64,000 nt of DNA. It comes from Gnomoniopsis sp. IMI 355080 (lineage: Eukaryota; Ascomycota; Sordariomycetes; Diaporthales; Gnomoniaceae). Of the stretch, positions 46,916 to 58,457 are shown in pieces (positions within the stretch are counted from its first letter, which is position 1; the number at the start of each line of letters is the position of its first letter). The position numbers and the translations under genes are program-made. The stretch is taken from positions 124,001 through 188,000 of the forward strand of contig JAPEVC010000001.1 in the NCBI GenBank assembly GCA_027946555.1, in the 5' to 3' direction. Under the pieces are notes generated by a model. That model was not told the DNA's origin and did no database searches. It saw only the letters and a list, made by a program, of their open reading frames with translations.

Positions 46916-49900
46916 TCAAAGAGCGTAAGGGTTGAGCGAGCGGATGGTTAAGCATCTGATATAATGTCAGTGTATCGTTACCGAGAACGTGAAAAGATGG
47001 CTGATCAACTTACGGTGGACTCTTGGTAAGGTCGGTCTTCAGGATGATCGGTACTCTAGTCATCTCCGTCACATCTTGAATGTATTCACCGCCCTCCTCT
47101 CTCAGCTTGAAGAGGCTCAAGTATTTCTCCTTGTTGGTGAGACGGCTTTCGGGCGCATCAGCGGTCGGAACCTTGGAGTCAGACTTGGTGCGGTGAAGCA
47201 CTGGAGTCCGTGTTGGTGAGCCTGGTGCGCTTTGTGTGGGGCGTTCCGCCAGAGACGCACCAGCCAGACCCTCCGTGATGTCCGAGGCGTTATCGTCATC
47301 GTCGTCGAACAGAGCATCGACATCATTGGTCGAGATGGTGTTCGTCTCTGTTTGCTTACGAGCTGCCTCTTCGCGCTCCTTCCTGGACTTCTCGGCTTCC
47401 TCAGCTTGGCGTGCCGCGACCATTGCATTGGACATCCGCAAAGAGTTGGCAGCTTTTGGTCGTTCATCCTCCGGAACGTAAGCCGAGCTGGGCACGCCCT
47501 TCTCCCAATACAGTTCAAGGACTCTCTTCTCCTTTCTATATTCTGCCTTCTTGAGGGGCAGCTGATCGCAGTGGACACGCTTCTCAAAGCCCCACTCCGG
47601 TATAAGCACGTCGAAAGCTGATTCGTAGACGCAAAGTACGATACCCTCGCTGATCAGGTCACCATCGGCTTCCTCACGAGCCTTGTCCATGACGCGACAC
47701 GCCTCGATGTGGATGCTCTGTTCCTGGGCATTCTGCGCAGACTCCTTCTTGGTGTTGCAGCTCTCCACAGTCTTGACCAGGGTCTCGATGTCCTCATTGT
47801 ACTCAATACTACCATCGGAAAGAGCAGCCTCGAGTTGACGGTGTACTAGGATGTCTGCATATCGGCGGGTTGGGCTTGTGAAGTGAGTGTAAAGCGGCAG
47901 GTTCAGGGCAAAATGAGGCCATAGCTGCTTCGGCGTCCTGCCAGCAATGTAATACTTGGCCTGTTGCAACGATTTGAGCAGAAGTGTCTCCATGCCCTTC
48001 CTGACATCCTCATCGTCGACTCGGAAGAGACTGTTTTGCAGGGCGCCGCTGCTGGAGCTGTCGATCTCGTAATCAAGGGCATTCATGCGGTCGACGAAAG
48101 TACGAAGTCTACGTGGGTTGGGAGCCGCCTGCCTCCGGAGGAGTGCCTTCTCGGGAAGACTCTCGGCCAGACGCTGTGCGACATACGTATTGGTCTTGTG
48201 CATGAGCTCCTCAACCATCTCCGTTGCGGCAGTCGAATCAAAGATGTTCTTCCTGATAGGAATGTTCTCGTCATCGAGTTGGTGAAGAAGACGAAGTGGC
48301 GCAATGGGCTCACCACCTGTGCCAAGGCGGGATTCGCGGAACTTCTGAGCAACTTGCTGCTTACTGTTAGTAATTTGCAGACTTCCAAAAGAGCTATGCT
48401 TTACTTACCTGGAGAATCTGGAGATCTCTGAGCTCGACCGCAGACTCCTTCAGTTCGGCTCCACTTGAAAGTGCATCATCAATTTCAGAGACGGCAAGCT
48501 TGCCGCCGCTCTTGATGATACCCTTTCCAATCCAAGTATCTCCCTCTGCGACAGCACCGGTGTGGGAGTTGACGGTGAAAACGACACTAACAGTAAGGCG
48601 CTCCTCGCCTGGGATCAAGGAGCAAACCTCGGCAAACAACTTGGGCGGCAGCAAAGCGCATGTCTTGTTGACCAAATGCACAGCCGTACCACGCTTCTTA
48701 GCTTCTCGGTCCACGAGTGAGTTAGCCTTCACAAAGTGAGTGACATCAGGAATGTGAACGCCAATCTCTATCTTTCCATCAGCAAGTGTCTTGACGTGCA
48801 CAGCGTTGCTCAATTCGACAGAGCCATCCATGTCCAACGTGAAAGTCTTTTCCTCGCGGAAATCACGGCGTGCAGCAACGACGGCCTCGTCCTCCTTGGA
48901 GAGAGACCAGTCCTGAAGTCCAACGCTCCGAAGAACAGCATCGGAGAAGTCATCGTTGGAGAAGTTGTTGTCCCGTAGGAGAGCATCAGTCTCGACCTTG
49001 AGATCACCCATCCTTCCGAGCTGCTCGACCAGAGTACCGAACGGGTGGAGCGAAGTGATGGGCCATCGCTTGATGCATGCCACAAAAATACGGTCAGCAT
49101 AATCCTGGTGCTTCTCGACAAAGTCTCTGGGCGCCTGCTCGGTAGGAATTGCGATGAGGGGAACCCGCTTGTCAGTAGGCTTGAACCAGACAATCTTGGG
49201 TTTCTCCTGCTGACGATTGTCATGATGACGCCCACCATCTCTGGCAGCTCGCTCAGCCTCTTGCTTCTCTTTCGTCGCTTGGCTGCTAGGACGCAATAGG
49301 CCAAGGTTGCCCGAAAACATCTGGCCTGCAACACGCTCGATGACAGCAACAACGTGGCCCGCGTACAGAGGCTTCTGCTCGTCGTTGATCTCCTCCTCTT
49401 CAACCAGAAGGAGACTCTGGCCCTCAACTTCCACATCGTCATTTTTCTTCTGGGTTGGACGCTGCCTCAAACTGCCCCTTCGGCGAATACCACCATCAGT
49501 GGCGCTATTGTCGTCCCCATTTTGATTAGCCTGGTTGCCCCCGTTGGTGGATCCGGAGCGGGTATCTGTAATGTCCTTGCGCTTCTTCTTCTCTTCCTTC
49601 TCTCGCTTTTGCGACCATACCTCGTCCACATCGAGAAGCTCGATGGCAACCAGATCACCCTCGAGAGCACGGTTGCGATCCTTGCTACCACAAATAAAGA
49701 TATCGGCATCGAGAAGCCCATCTTGGGTGGAAACGTAGGCATCGCTGCGGTTCTTCTTGTTCACACGAAGTACGCCCGAGACCAGTTTTCCCTCGCCTAA
49801 GAGGGCCGGCAGCGAGGCTTGAGGAAGGTAAGGAGTAAAGAGCGTCTTCCTCTGTTGCTGCTGAGGTTGCTGAGAGAGCTGTCCGGCATGCTGGCTGCCT

Positions 49901-51206
49901 TGCAGCCCTACGAAATTCTGCCCGCCCATCTGCTGAAACGCCTGGAGTTGTTGCAACTGCTGCATGTTGAGCTGTTGTCCAGCGTACATGTTGGGCATCA
50001 TCATTTGACCAGCCATTTGAGGTGCCATCTGACCAGGCATCTGCATAAGTTGGGGCTGTCCGGGATATTGGAAGGCGCCAATCGCGCTGACGGATTGGCT
50101 CATAGAACCGCGTGAACGATGTCCAGGCTGGAAACCGCTCTGCGCTTGTCCAGCTTGGTCTTGAGACTGAGACTGCGGTGTGCGCCAATTAGAGTCGAAG
50201 TTGCGAGAAGATGAGCGACCGTGACCGCCGCGGCGGGAAGCATCGAAACCCGCAGCCTCAGCAGATAAATGAGCGCCACCACGGCTGCCGCCACTTGCGC
50301 CTCCACGCCCGTTGCCGCCTACGGCCATACTCTGACTTCTGCCGTGTCCACCACGGCCTCCCCGGGCCGAGGCGCCCTGCGTGGGCTGGGAATCGGCTGC
50401 GCCCGTCGCTGAAGACTTGGACTCATCCTCGGAAGCAGGAGCCGCAGGGAATTGGAAACCTGCCGTTGTGCGCTTCTGCTGAGCAGCCTCGGCTGCCTTC
50501 TTGGCGTCGACAAGAGCCAATGAGTGGCGCCTCTGGTGGCCTCCTCCCGAACCACCACCTCCTCGGCCGCCTCGGGACCCACCGGCGTTCTCCCGACCCT
50601 GTGCTGGTTGGGGAAATGCGAAATTGGCAAAGACATCTCCAGCGGCGCCTGAAGAGGGAGCTGGAGGCGGTCCTCCCGCCATGCCCTGCTGGGGTATGGC
50701 CGACTGATTACGGCGATGTGATAAAGGCTGCGTTGGCATAGCCATGCCTTGCTGCATCATTTGACCCGGTATCTGAAAAGGCGGCTGCTGCAAGCCGGGC
50801 ATGCCCTGAGCCGGGTTGAAACCTGGCATTGCCTGGCCGCCGGCCATCATGTTGCTCATGTATGAAGTATTTAACTGCTGTTGAGCATTGATCATCTCGA
50901 TTTGCTGTTGGAGCATGGCAGGATCCACTGTCAGGATCCACTGTCAGCACGTACTCTTGCATCTTGACATTGGGCTGGAGCGCGCCACCTAAGGCAGCTC
51001 CAGCATCGATTTACGGAGCGTGACTGGGGACGATAGTAGACATGTCGCAGGACAAAGGACTCACTGTGGGGATTGGCGGTATACATGCTCACCAGCGGCG
51101 TAACTTCCGATGGGCTACGTCGATGAGCAATGTGAAGTTGCCGCCGATTGGCCGGGTTCGGCGGCCCACTGAAGGGTGACTGCTGCTGTTGCTGTTGTCC
51201 GTCCAT
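46916..51206 (-). CDS. SSD1: SSD1-type RNB-domain RNA-binding translational repressor
   Basis: Exons 51206-51065, 50927-48409, 48356-47014 and 46955-46916, giving 1347 residues. Ssd1 binds mRNAs for cell-wall and growth proteins and represses them under Cbk1 kinase control. The start MDGQQQQQQSPFSGPPNPANRR and HRRSPSE block are family hallmarks. Then comes a long Gln/Gly/Arg-rich disordered part with several HRR-x-S sites (HRRNQS, HRRHSL, RGGHGRSQS, RGGHGRSSS) that fit Cbk1-type phosphorylation. Cold-shock-like domains follow (FTPYLPQASLPALLGEGKLVSGVLRVNKKNRSDAYV), then the RNB region (FREEKTFTLDMDGSVELSNAVHV), probably without nuclease activity as in the family. The end is SLNPYAL, reached through a 40-nt last exon. 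Intron 1 has two donors (51092 and 51064) and a duplicated acceptor; the pair 51064/50928 is preferred because it yields MDPAMLQQQIE, matching relatives with M-x-QQQIE. Confidence 0.96.
50921..50946 (-). repeat. 13-bp perfect tandem duplication at SSD1 intron-1 acceptor
   Basis: The plus-strand 13-mer ggatccactgtca occurs at 50921-50933 and 50934-50946. On the coding strand each copy carries CTGACAG, so both a branch-like CTGAC and an AG acceptor are duplicated. The downstream copy provides the preferred acceptor (exon from 50927). The upstream copy offers a second acceptor (exon from 50940) and a branch site for the first. Confidence 0.93.
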
Positions 51207-53538
51207 GATGGGTCGAAAGGAGAGTCGAGGTGCGAGCAGCGTAGGGAAAGACGAGGTAAGCGTCGGCAAAGCGACGAATGCGGACTGTGCGCGAGTCTAC
51301 GACCAACCAACCCAATTGCTTGTTGTGTGGCGCAGGAGCAGTAAATGCAAAGGACAGTCGATAGTGCGATGCGATATAAGAGCAAAAGTGTTGTCTTTGG
51401 ACAGCTGTAATGTGGTGGTAAATGGTTGGAGTCTTTTAGAGTGGGATGTGTCGTTGTGTGTTTTGGCTTTGGGGGCGGCTGTTGCTAACAGAGCTCAAAG
51501 GATGGTCTGGAAAGAGAGGATAGAGACGAGTATTCTGTAGATCGGATCACTGCATCAGCGCAAGGAACGTGTGTTGATGGGAGGGCAATGTCCTGCAGGC
51601 ATCGGTTCTGTTGAACACGATGATGGCACAAAGTGGACGTAAGGTTAGATGGGTGTTATTGGGACTGACGGAACTCAGGTGAAGGTCGAGGGAAAGAGGA
51701 GACAATTGCCCGCCCGAGCTAGGTAGGTTCCAGGTTTGCTCGTATAGGGTAGCAAGTGCAACAGGAGGAAGGGTCGGTTGCAGCTCTTACGTAGCACCTC
51801 CAGTGGGGTGCCCACCCTGTCAATGCCTGAAACCGGCCGCCCAGCTCCACTGCCCATGCCCCCCCTGCCTGCAAGTGCGACAAAAGGGTAAGTGCGAGTG
51901 GCCCGGATGTTTGCAAAATGACGGTGCTCGGACTGAGTCGAGGGGAATTGCCTCGGACTAGGCCACGTTCTCGCCTCGTACGCAACGCAACGCAACGTAC
52001 ATGGCCTGAAAGTATTCCACTCAGGACACTTACTAAATTGTAGTGCGTTATCTGCATCACATCTGTAATAACAGCCGCTTTAAGCTTCGCTCTTCATCGA
52101 TCACAGACTGCAGACAGGCCGTTGATAGCACTGAGAGGGAGGATTTGCTTTGGAAAGGTGCTTGTCGTGGCCCAATCTGCATACAGTGATGGTGATCAGT
52201 ATGTTGCTCTTGTCTTGGCTAATAAATGGAATAGATAAAAAGCCCTTCATATCCGATTGTTCACATTCGCACTAGGGAGCATTGAGCGAGTGAAAGTATT
52301 GATAGCAGGTTGACGGCAGTTGTACAAGAGATGACGGCCTCGGATCAAAACAGTCGGACATAGAACATAATGCGTACTTTATATGTCGAACTTCTTGTAC
52401 ACAACTACTCGCACTAAGTGCCTATCCAAGGCTTACGCAAAGATGAGGAAGATGTCAGAAGATAGCGGCGAGGGTGACGGACCTTCGTTCTATATACTAA
52501 GCACCTGCACATGCCAGCCCAAGCTGATCAACATTGCTCAGATCCGGCGCCCACCCGACGACCTACTGTGTAGACGCTGAAAAGTGAAGACGTCACCATA
52601 TATGGCAAATGATGAACAGACAATGACAGGATCGCTCACTACACAAAAGCCAGCTTGACGGCTAGTACGAGCAATATCTTCAGGGAACCCATTACTCCTG
52701 TAACCTTATAATGCCCTTCGAAGGCATATCACGTCTCCGACCGTATAAGCCTGTTCTAGATTTTGTTTTCACTACGCAGTATGTTGGTAGCATGTGCAAA
52801 GTCATGTGCAAAGGCAATCGAGGAGGACGTGAAGTCTATTAGAAAAAGAAAAAGATAAAATCCGGGCGCGGATGCGAGACACCAAGAGATCCAATGCGAC
52901 ACGAGGCTGTAACCAGAATTCTAGCGGCTCCGCTCCCAAGTACAAGTAGAAACGCAGAGTTCCGCCAAACTGATTCAGACTTAGTTGCCAGATTCCCCGC
53001 AATGGAGCGCGCGTCTATGAAGTGATCAGTGATGGTGCACAGGAAGAATAGTGCAGTTACTAGCTACAGCTAGGACAGGTCTGCTGCTTGATAGCTATCT
53101 GTAAAGGCCTGCCGCAACGAACAAAGTATAGGTCGTTGAGCTACTTACTGAGGTTGGATTCGTATGCACTGTTACATACTTCTCGACATTAACTGTTCTA
53201 GGCGCTAGATCGTGGTAATCCGTCAGTAGCTGTATTCCGTTCTGGGTTTGGGACCTAGACCGCCCTCTAAATGAAGAAGGCGGCGAGATTTCTGCGAGCA
53301 GAATCTAATCGAGACCTCCCTGTTCCTTGACTGCCGCCGACTTCAACGGGCCGTCCTGTAAATAGATTATGCTTCTCTCGAACCTTTACTTCTGACCTCC
53401 ATTCTCGTCGCGCCATCTTTCTTTTTTATGCCAAACCCCGCGGTGAATTGATCCAACTACCAACAATCGTGAATTGACGGGCTTCGACTCGGAGCAAACA
53501 GAGGAACCCGACCTCGAGGGTCCATACCATCAATCAGA
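51207..53538. other. divergent intergenic region, 2.3 kb
   Basis: Between the starts of SSD1 (-) and GLE1 (+). It should contain the SSD1 promoter with a long leader, and the GLE1 promoter close to 53538. No frame was supported. Confidence 0.5.
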
Positions 53539-55259
53539 ATGCCCTCACCCGCGCCTCGCGCGTCGCGATACCCTCGCGCCAGTCTGCAGCCTTTTTCGAG
53601 TCCTATCAGCAATTCGTCCACCGCAGAATTCCTATCGCCAGATCGTAACTCGGAGGAGAAGCACAAAGCCGCCATTGCCGATGCCAAGGCTTACTACGAC
53701 CGCGTCCGCGCAACAGCGTATGCATAATCCCACAGCATCGCGCAAGAAAGGCAACAGACTAACGAAAGGGCTTTATAGTGAAGGCGTTTACAAGCTGAGC
53801 CAAGAGCAAGAGGCCCAGGCTGCACTCCTTGAACAGACCCGGTTAAACGCCGAACGCTTGAAGATTGCCGAAGAGAACGTGAGATTGGCCCAGGAGGAAG
53901 TTGAGTCGCAGAAGAGGCGCCTGGCAGCTGAAGAGGCTGCTCGTGCAGAAGCACAAAAGGCAAGAGAGCTTGCCGCAAAGTCTGTCCCTCCTCTCTCGCC
54001 AATACAGCAGCATACACAACCGCCCGCAGCAAGCAAGCCTCCCGCGGCTTCCACTCCACGAACAGCTCCCGCCACACAAGTGCCTGCGCGAACGAACGCA
54101 AGTGGTATATCAAACACACAATCTACCAACGCTTTCGCAAACAAGAGTGATGCTATTCACACTCCTACGGTCGCTCCCACGCCGTCTGCACCTGCCATCG
54201 CGGCTACAACGCAGCCAGCACCAATTTCTGCGCCTGAAGCAAATCCGAAGAGACAACGCGCTTTACAGATACACAAGAATTTAAAAGCGTTGAGAAACGA
54301 TATCAATGTGCAGATCAGCCAGAATCCTGCTCTGAAAAGCAGGGCTGGAGACCTGCGCCGGGAGCTACGAAAATGTGTGGGCCAGTTGTCAGGTGACAAA
54401 AAGGGCAACAGTGCAGTGGTAAGTGTGTCTTGATACTGTTTGAAGAACCTCTTGGTTGACATACGAGTAGAATCAGAAAGTGTCTGGTGTTCTCAAGGAG
54501 GGCTTATCAAACCAGGCGGGATCACGCATGATGGACCCAAGCTCACTTGTTTTTGAGGAGCGACAGCCTGTTGACGGTGCAACGAACAACGCGGAGTTGC
54601 CATCGTTATTCCTATTCTTGATCAATCATCTTGCAAAGTGCGTGATCAAACAATTCACCAACGAGTGCAGTGCGAATACCAAAGCTGCCGACCCCATTGG
54701 TGTTCTCGTGGCATCGACCTTCTCAGATCCCATTTTTCAATGGCGTGGCAAGCCTCTCATCGACATTCTAATAGCCAAGTTCTACGTCGTCTGTCCCGTA
54801 CTCTTTGGCGCCAGGGGAGTGGACAAAACTGAGCAGGGACGCGAGAAAGTTGGCTGGATACGTCGCGGACCCAACGCATGGATTACCGAGGCCGAGCACT
54901 ACGACCGTCAGCTGGGACTGGGATCGGGCTATGCGGCAATCGCTTTGAGAGACTTCTCTCGATCCAAAAAGAAGAATCCGTATCCCATGCGTCACTATTG
55001 GGAGTCCTTCGCCCTGATTGTTAATACTCAGCCCGCGGAGATGAGCAACACGCAATGTGTTGTCCTCAAAGCCATGATCGACCATTACGAGCAACGTTTT
55101 CTGCAATTTTACGGTACCGCAGCTATAGCGGCCTTGCGGCTTGCTTTAGTGGACTTCCCAACGAATGCAAAGTCGGCGGGGCGTGGAGATCCTGTGGTAG
55201 AGTCACTACTGGTGCATGGAAAGACATTGAAGGCTCGGTATGGTCTTGTACTTGCTTAA
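53539..55259 (+). CDS. GLE1: GLE1-like mRNA export factor of the nuclear pore
   Basis: Exons 53539-53717, 53779-54418 and 54471-55259, giving 535 residues, close to the yeast length. Gle1 sits on the cytoplasmic face of the nuclear pore, where, with inositol hexakisphosphate, it activates the helicase Dbp5 to release exported mRNA. Residues 60-150 form a highly charged coiled coil (EEVESQKRRLAAEEAARAEAQKARE). A Pro/Ala/Thr-rich linker with one possible FG-like spacer follows. The C-terminal GLE1 domain starts near KRQRALQIHKNLKALRND and includes LFLFLINHLAKCVIKQF, ADPIGVLVASTFSDP, GWIRRGPNAWITEAEHYDRQLGLGSGYAAI, YPMRHYWESFA and HYEQRFLQFYG. The two short introns are GT-AG, and phases fit. Confidence 0.94.
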
Positions 55260-55837
55260 ATGGATGTGAAAGGGCATTGGCTATAGAGCGAGCGGGCTAT
55301 GGGTATGGGGTATGGCCAGGATACAACACCTAAGCATCCGTATATATGCGGGAATAAGGTCCATGCTCTAAGGCTTTGCGGTGTGCATTACGGTCGTACT
55401 TTAGGGCCCTAATAGAAGGCGTGGAGCTGTGCTGGGACACGGCAAATTTCTTCAAGAGATACCAGATACCCACTGTTGGGACACCATATCATAGGCGAAG
55501 TCTTCGTTTGTACAGACTCTAACCATGTCAAGTTCATCAATGACTTTTTTCATACCAAAAACATTCTACTGCGTGGGATCTTGAATCTCAATCAGGTTTA
55601 TTAGGCATCTGCTTGTGTCTTCTATATGGCGCCTTGCTTTTTCCACAGTTGACGTAAAAGTATAAGTCAAAATTAGGTATATAATAATAATTATGGAAGT
55701 CTACTACCACGGAATGGTGCATTTCAGGGCTCCTTTTGTGTTCTTGAACGCCACCGTCAAGTTATGCCCCGAATAAAACCGTCACTCCATACGCCCGCTA
55801 TATAACATTAAACATGAAAACGCGAGATGCTCACCAC
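55260..55837. other. convergent intergenic region, 0.6 kb
   Basis: 3' UTRs of GLE1 and the SNARE gene. AT-rich around 55670-55700. Nothing else was recognised. Confidence 0.5.
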
Positions 55838-56667
55838 TCAAAGAACCAGAAGCAAAACCAACAATATGCACAAGACCATGATCAAGAGCCCAATACACCA
55901 ACTACTCAGCCTGTCCTCGTTGTGCTTGACCACATACTTCAATTTGTCCATACCGGTCTGTAACCTGCCCCCAACCCGATCCGCCAGCCGATCGGTATCC
56001 TCCAACATCTCGCGCTGCTCCTCCAGCTCCCGCCCCATATCCCCTGCCTGCTGACGCAGGGTATTCACCGTCTGGAAGACTCCATCAAGATGCACATCCT
56101 GCTCCCGCATCATATGCTGCTGCTGCTGCTGCTCAAACTCGGCCGCATAGTCCTCGGCGCCATGGCCATCCCCATCATCCACCGCGAAAGCGCTCGGGGC
56201 CGGGAGATCGCCGCCTCCTGATTTTCGTCGTCCTCCTCCTCCTCCCGAGACGGCCTTGGCAAGCTCTTCCCGCATATCCTCCACCTCGCCGCCAATCTCG
56301 TCGACCAACCGTTTCCGTCGCGCGACTTCATGTTGTGAGAGACCGAATGCGGCGGGATTGGCCTCCACGGCTTGCACGGAGGCGATGAGGTCGGCGAGAT
56401 CTTCGGCGAGGGTGGAGAGGGCGGTTTCGAGGTCATGGCGGGCGGAGCGCAGTTCGGGGGAGGTGGTGGTTGTGCTGAGGGAGCGAATGCGGAGGTAGGA
56501 GGTAAAGAGGGGGCGGGTGGTGTCCATTTGAGTGAGGACATCTCTGTTGGGAGTTGTTAGTTCATCGTACGGGGTATCCGGAAGGGGCACAGTGAGAAAG
56601 TGGATGGGAGTCAGACATACTGTTGCACTTGGAGGAAAGGGTCCTCCTCGTTTGTTGAGGACATCAT
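55838..56667 (-). CDS. TLG1 / syntaxin-6-like Qc-SNARE
   Basis: Exons 56667-56621 and 56543-55838, giving 250 residues. The N-terminus MMSSTNEEDPFLQVQQDV is typical of the syntaxin-6/10/Tlg1 group. An N-terminal three-helix region follows (about 20-120), with RPLFTSYLRIRS, DLADLIASVQAVEANP and ARRKRLVDEIGGEVEDM. A Gly- and Gln-rich linker leads to a Qc SNARE motif (about 165-228) with the zero-layer Gln in LEEQREML, then a C-terminal anchor of about 20 hydrophobic residues (CIGLLIMVLCILLVLLL). It should act in retrograde endosome-to-Golgi fusion. A second Met directly after the first is an equal alternative start. The neighbour cypB is divergent, 516 bases away. Confidence 0.88.
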
Positions 56668-57183
56668 CTTGTCTGTTCTTGATGTATCCACGGGGCCATA
56701 AGCCGGGAAAATGAGTGTCTTGTGCAGCCGATCTGAGGTGTCACTGGTCGCTGTTGCAGCTGTGAAAGTGCCCGTGTACGGAATACATAGTAAGTAGGCA
56801 GTGAACATGACGGTGTCGGTAACTTCCAGGTATGGCTTATCGATTACGGCAGCAGTGCAGTGGTCAGGGGTCCACTGCAAGCATCGCTAAGCGAGCCAGG
56901 TACCCTTGAGCTTGAAACTTGGAGGTCCCTGTGGTCCCCTGTGGTAGTGGGGGAGAGGTGGCGGGAGATGCTCAACTAGACGCAGTGCAGTCGCACGCAC
57001 ATGCATTTGGTGCTCCAGCAACCCCGAACTCCTTGCTGCGTGAAACGTGGCTCCGTCCTCTCTCCCCCTACCTCTTCCTCTTAAGAAAAGAAAGGAGCAA
57101 TCCCAGATCTCAATCCATTAGTTTGGATTGCTCAACCATCCTTTTCTACACCAATTGACCTTCTCCCCAGATTCATACCCACA
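56668..57183. promoter_or_regulatory. shared divergent promoter of the SNARE gene and cyclophilin B
   Basis: Both start codons face outward from this 516-base interval. The cyclophilin side is pyrimidine-rich (CTCTCCCCCTACCTCTTCCT near 57059-57080), a common feature of strong fungal promoters. Confidence 0.5.
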
Positions 57184-57982
57184 ATGTTCAACCTTCGGCG
57201 ACTTCTCGTGTCGGCGGCGCTGCTCCTCGGCGTGAGCATGCTGCTCTTCAGCAGCACCGTCGCAGCTGCCAAGGGCCCCAAGATTACCCACAAGGTCTAC
57301 TTCGACATTGAGCACGGTGACGAGCCGCTTGGTCGTATTGTGATGGGCCTGTATGGCAAGACGACCCCCAAGACCGCTGAGAACTTCCGCGCGCTCGCCA
57401 CTGGCGAGAAGGGCTTTGGCTATGAGGGGTCTACCTTCCACCGTGTCATCAAGAACTTCATGATTCAGGGTGGTGACTTCACCAAGGGCGATGGTACTGG
57501 CGGCAAGTCGAGTAAGTGCAATATTCGGGGGACATGATTGTGATGGCGTCGAGCTTATTACGGAGCATTGAGCTGACCTGGTCTCTTCTGCGAATAGTCT
57601 ACGGCGACAAGTTCCCCGATGAGAACTTCAAGCTCAAGCACACCAAGAAGGGCCAGCTGTCCATGGCCAACGCCGGCAAGGACACCAACGGCTCGCAGTT
57701 CTTCATCACCACCATTGTTACCTCGTACGTATCTACCTCCCCCACGAGCTACTTCATCCTCTGCGCCCCGGCCCCTACTTCCAAACATAATACTAACAAT
57801 TGTTCGCCAGTTGGTTGGATGGAAAGCACGTTGTTTTCGGCGAGGTCCTCGAGGGCTACGACATCGTTGAGAAGATCGAGAATGTCGAGAAGAACCCCGG
57901 CGACAAGCCCAAGTTGACCGTCAAGGTCGCCAAGAGCGGCGAGCTGCCCGTTCCCGAAGAAGGTATCCACGTGGAGCTTTAA
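57184..57982 (+). CDS. cypB: cyclophilin B, ER peptidyl-prolyl isomerase, soluble HVEL isoform
   Basis: Exons 57184-57511, 57598-57724 and 57811-57982, giving 208 residues. It catalyses cis-trans isomerisation before proline during folding in the secretory pathway. Residues 1-27 are a strong signal peptide (LLVSAALLLGVSMLLFSSTVAA). The isomerase domain contains FHRVIKNFMIQGGDFTKGDGTGG (active-site Arg, Phe, Met, Gln), SMANAGKDTNGSQFF and WLDGKHVVFGEVLEG. It is complete and of normal length. The last four residues are HVEL, a likely variant of HDEL, so retention in the ER is expected. The same exon 3 contains a second splice option (donor 57963) that removes this ending and fuses an in-phase exon at 58213-58457; see that entry. 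The start ATG is preceded by CACA. Confidence 0.96.
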
Positions 57983-58212
57983 GAATGTGTCTGCTATCCA
58001 TCTGCACCGCATCCCTATCACCATCATTGGCGATACCCATGGCTCACACACACCACATCAAGATTCACTTGTTGCCTGTCTAGAACAGAATAGAATAACA
58101 TGTCATCTTGACTTCTTCCTCGCTTCTCATCCTCCGCCCTGTCATGTCGTCCTGCGCTTGAGGTCCCGTTTTCGTCCCAATTACTGATTTGCCGCTTTCG
58201 TGCCCTTTGTAG

Positions 58213-58457
58213 AGCCAATTTACGGGTTTGCCGATTGGGCGGCCGGTTACACCGAGGGAGAACCCGCCGAAGAGATCCAATCCGATGTTCAGCAGGAGAT
58301 CCAGGGCGAGGTCGCCAGTGCCGCATACGAGTCATCGTACATTCAAAAGGGTGCCATGTTTGTGGTCATCATTGGTTGTGTGGCTTTGTACCTGCGGATA
58401 TCGAAGAGGCGAAACGGCAGGCCTGAGGATGTTGGTTATGAGAAGACCATCTCTTAG
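58213..58457 (+). CDS. cypB: alternative terminal exon of cyclophilin B encoding a membrane-anchored tail
   Basis: If exon 3 of cypB ends at 57962 (donor GTATCC) and joins 58213, an intron of 250 nt is removed and the frame continues exactly to TAG at 58455-58457, giving a 283-residue isoform. The acceptor is preceded by TACTGAT at 58182-58188 and a pyrimidine tract (CTTTCGTGCCCTTTGTAG). The tail (residues 203-283) has an acidic, helical linker (PAEEIQSDVQQEIQ), one transmembrane segment (about 249-264, AMFVVIIGCVALYL) and a basic cytosolic end starting KRRNGRPED. With the signal peptide, the isomerase would sit in the lumen as a type I protein. The 250-nt intron contains the HVEL stop, so retention versus removal selects soluble or anchored forms. 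It could instead be a separate small gene, but it has no ATG near the acceptor. Confidence 0.7.
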
